Source: Seminavis robusta (lineage: Eukaryota; Bacillariophyta; Bacillariophyceae; Naviculales; Naviculaceae). From it: 64,000 bases of DNA. The stretch lies in assembly GCA_903772945.1 (NCBI GenBank), contig CAICTM010000475.1, forward strand, positions 1-64,000, given 5' to 3'. This document shows, in pieces, positions 63,262 to 64,000 of this stretch (its first letter is position 1; every line of letters starts with the position of its first letter). The notes under the pieces were generated by a model. It saw nothing but the letters and a program-made list of their open reading frames with translations. It did no database searches and had not been told where the DNA came from. The position numbers were made by a program, and so were the translations under genes.

Positions 63262-63636
63262 ATGAACAAGCTCCGACAACTGGCGTCATCCAGAGGGCGA
63301 CAACTCCTCCCCACCAAACGACAAGCCAGTACCAAGACGGACCGTTTGGATGTGGGTCGCTATGGACTGCGTCGCGTGGACTATTCGACGCCACCGCCCC
63401 GTTGGCCCATGCCCGTTCATCCACCAGGTCCCACCGGATGGAGAAAATTTGTCTTTCCAGTTTCCTTGGCTCTAACAATGATGCTTTTTGGGTACATTTA
63501 TTCGCATCAAGAAGACGATATTCAAGATTATTGGAGGGCTGTTGATGCTGGACATGTGCCTCTAGGAGACGACGACGATGATGACGACGACGATGATGAT
63601 GACGACGACGATGAGGAGGACGATGATGACGAGTAA
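63262..63636 (+). CDS. small membrane protein with poly-aspartate C-terminus
   Basis: The protein has 124 residues. The N-terminus is basic (MNKLRQLASSRGRQLLPTKR) and could serve as a mitochondrial presequence or simply face the cytosol. A Pro-rich stretch (TPPPRWPMPVHPPGPTG) precedes one membrane helix (about 68-86, FVFPVSLALTMMLFGYIYS). The C-terminus is an uninterrupted run of about 15 Asp followed by Glu/Asp (GAC/GAT repeats 63567-63633). It resembles small single-helix subunits of mitochondrial complexes in size, but I recognise no family. The GAY repeat is likely to vary in length. Confidence 0.6.
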   Translation: MNKLRQLASSRGRQLLPTKRQASTKTDRLDVGRYGLRRVDYSTPPPRWPMPVHPPGPTGWRKFVFPVSLALTMMLFGYIYSHQEDDIQDYWRAVDAGHVPLGDDDDDDDDDDDDDDDEEDDDDE

Positions 63637-64000
63637 GCGCGGAAGAAAACAGGCTTGGAGTTTCTAAACGTAGAAGAAGCATGTGACAATCAGCAATCAC
63701 CTAAGCACACTTGCTTGGGCCAATAGAAGCGATGACTGAGTGGCTGGATAAAGCAACCAAGAGGTGTTCCTTTTTGAAAGAAAAACTGTTGAGTTGAGAA
63801 GCAATGGAAGCCGATCACTGCGACGCAAATAGAGAGATTTCTACATCTGGGAATTTTTGGAATTGCACCTTTCTGCCTCAGTTTAGTGAAGAAAGTTCTG
63901 TAATATCGTGACTCCAGCCCAGTTGTTCTGGAAAGGAGAGTCTGACTAGTTGTATTTGAGATGGACGGAGAAGCCATCTGGGAAGGTGAATCTGGGTTTA
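63637..64000. other. intergenic at window end
   Basis: Only short open frames on the minus strand, no recognisable motif. Could include the end of a gene beyond the window. Confidence 0.4.

Noticed and set aside
1-64000. tRNA or rRNA genes
   Set aside because: I looked for B-box-like GGTTCGANNCC words and cloverleaf arms; the few matches (for example near 8707 and 12153) have no fitting A-box or stems.
1-64000. Bacterial contamination
   Set aside because: Spliced genes, plastid presequence, LCB1, Ubc13 and TLC proteins are eukaryotic and spread across the window.

Overview
The window looks like nuclear DNA of a pennate diatom, with Seminavis robusta or a close relative as my best guess from memory of gene families. 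Pointers: an expanded family of membrane-anchored leucine-rich-repeat (LRR) proteins with plant-like LRR units, short introns of about 78-112 nt, a plastid-targeted protein whose signal peptide ends in a Ser/Phe cleavage context, Hint-domain secreted proteins and Crinkler/RHS-like P-loop NTPases. No sequence search was possible, so the species is inference.

Left part (1-28 kb) is accessory DNA shaped by duplication. It holds a LINE-like reverse transcriptase remnant (1-1060), a damaged LRR receptor-like gene on the minus strand (1487-5132), two secreted Hint (hedgehog-type autoprocessing) genes in the same orientation (7462-8706 and 14537-15798) with duplicated flanks, and between them a P-loop NTPase gene (9885-11624). 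Then come a ubiquitin-like gene (17465-19073) and a divergent LRR receptor-like gene (19468-22537), followed by two decayed LRR copies (22943-25180, 25793-27298). The second decayed copy carries along the divergent promoter and the first codons of the ubiquitin-like gene, so the duplicated unit can be read directly.

Middle part (28-43 kb) is gene-poor and unusual. It contains an LTR-retroelement fossil (about 30.4-34.5 kb), a decayed P-loop NTPase gene (about 38.1-40.9 kb) and several 270-530 bp elements. Each of these elements is bounded by its own terminal inverted repeats (TIRs) and filled with many copies of one private short motif, usually self-palindromic: E1 29758-30211, E2 36322-36721, E3 41456-41785, E4 41975-42370. 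A further pair, E6 nested in E5, lies at 50213-50740. E6 is flanked by a TA duplication whose removal restores the host motif. Three more arrays lack clear TIRs. I regard this family as the best candidate for something undescribed.

Right part (43.9-63.6 kb) is an ordinary gene-dense chromosome arm: a START-domain membrane protein, the LCB1-type subunit of serine palmitoyltransferase, a large disordered protein with a C-terminal membrane domain, a protein pairing a ubiquitin-like domain with a chromo-barrel-like domain, a TLC-domain membrane protein with a 19-nt exon, a plastid DUF2358/NTF2-like protein, a Ubc13-type ubiquitin-conjugating enzyme and a small poly-aspartate membrane protein. Three of these (START, LCB1, TLC) belong to lipid or sphingolipid families and sit within about 16 kb. 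Exon borders were assigned by eye from GT/AG (once GC/AG) sites that keep the frame.
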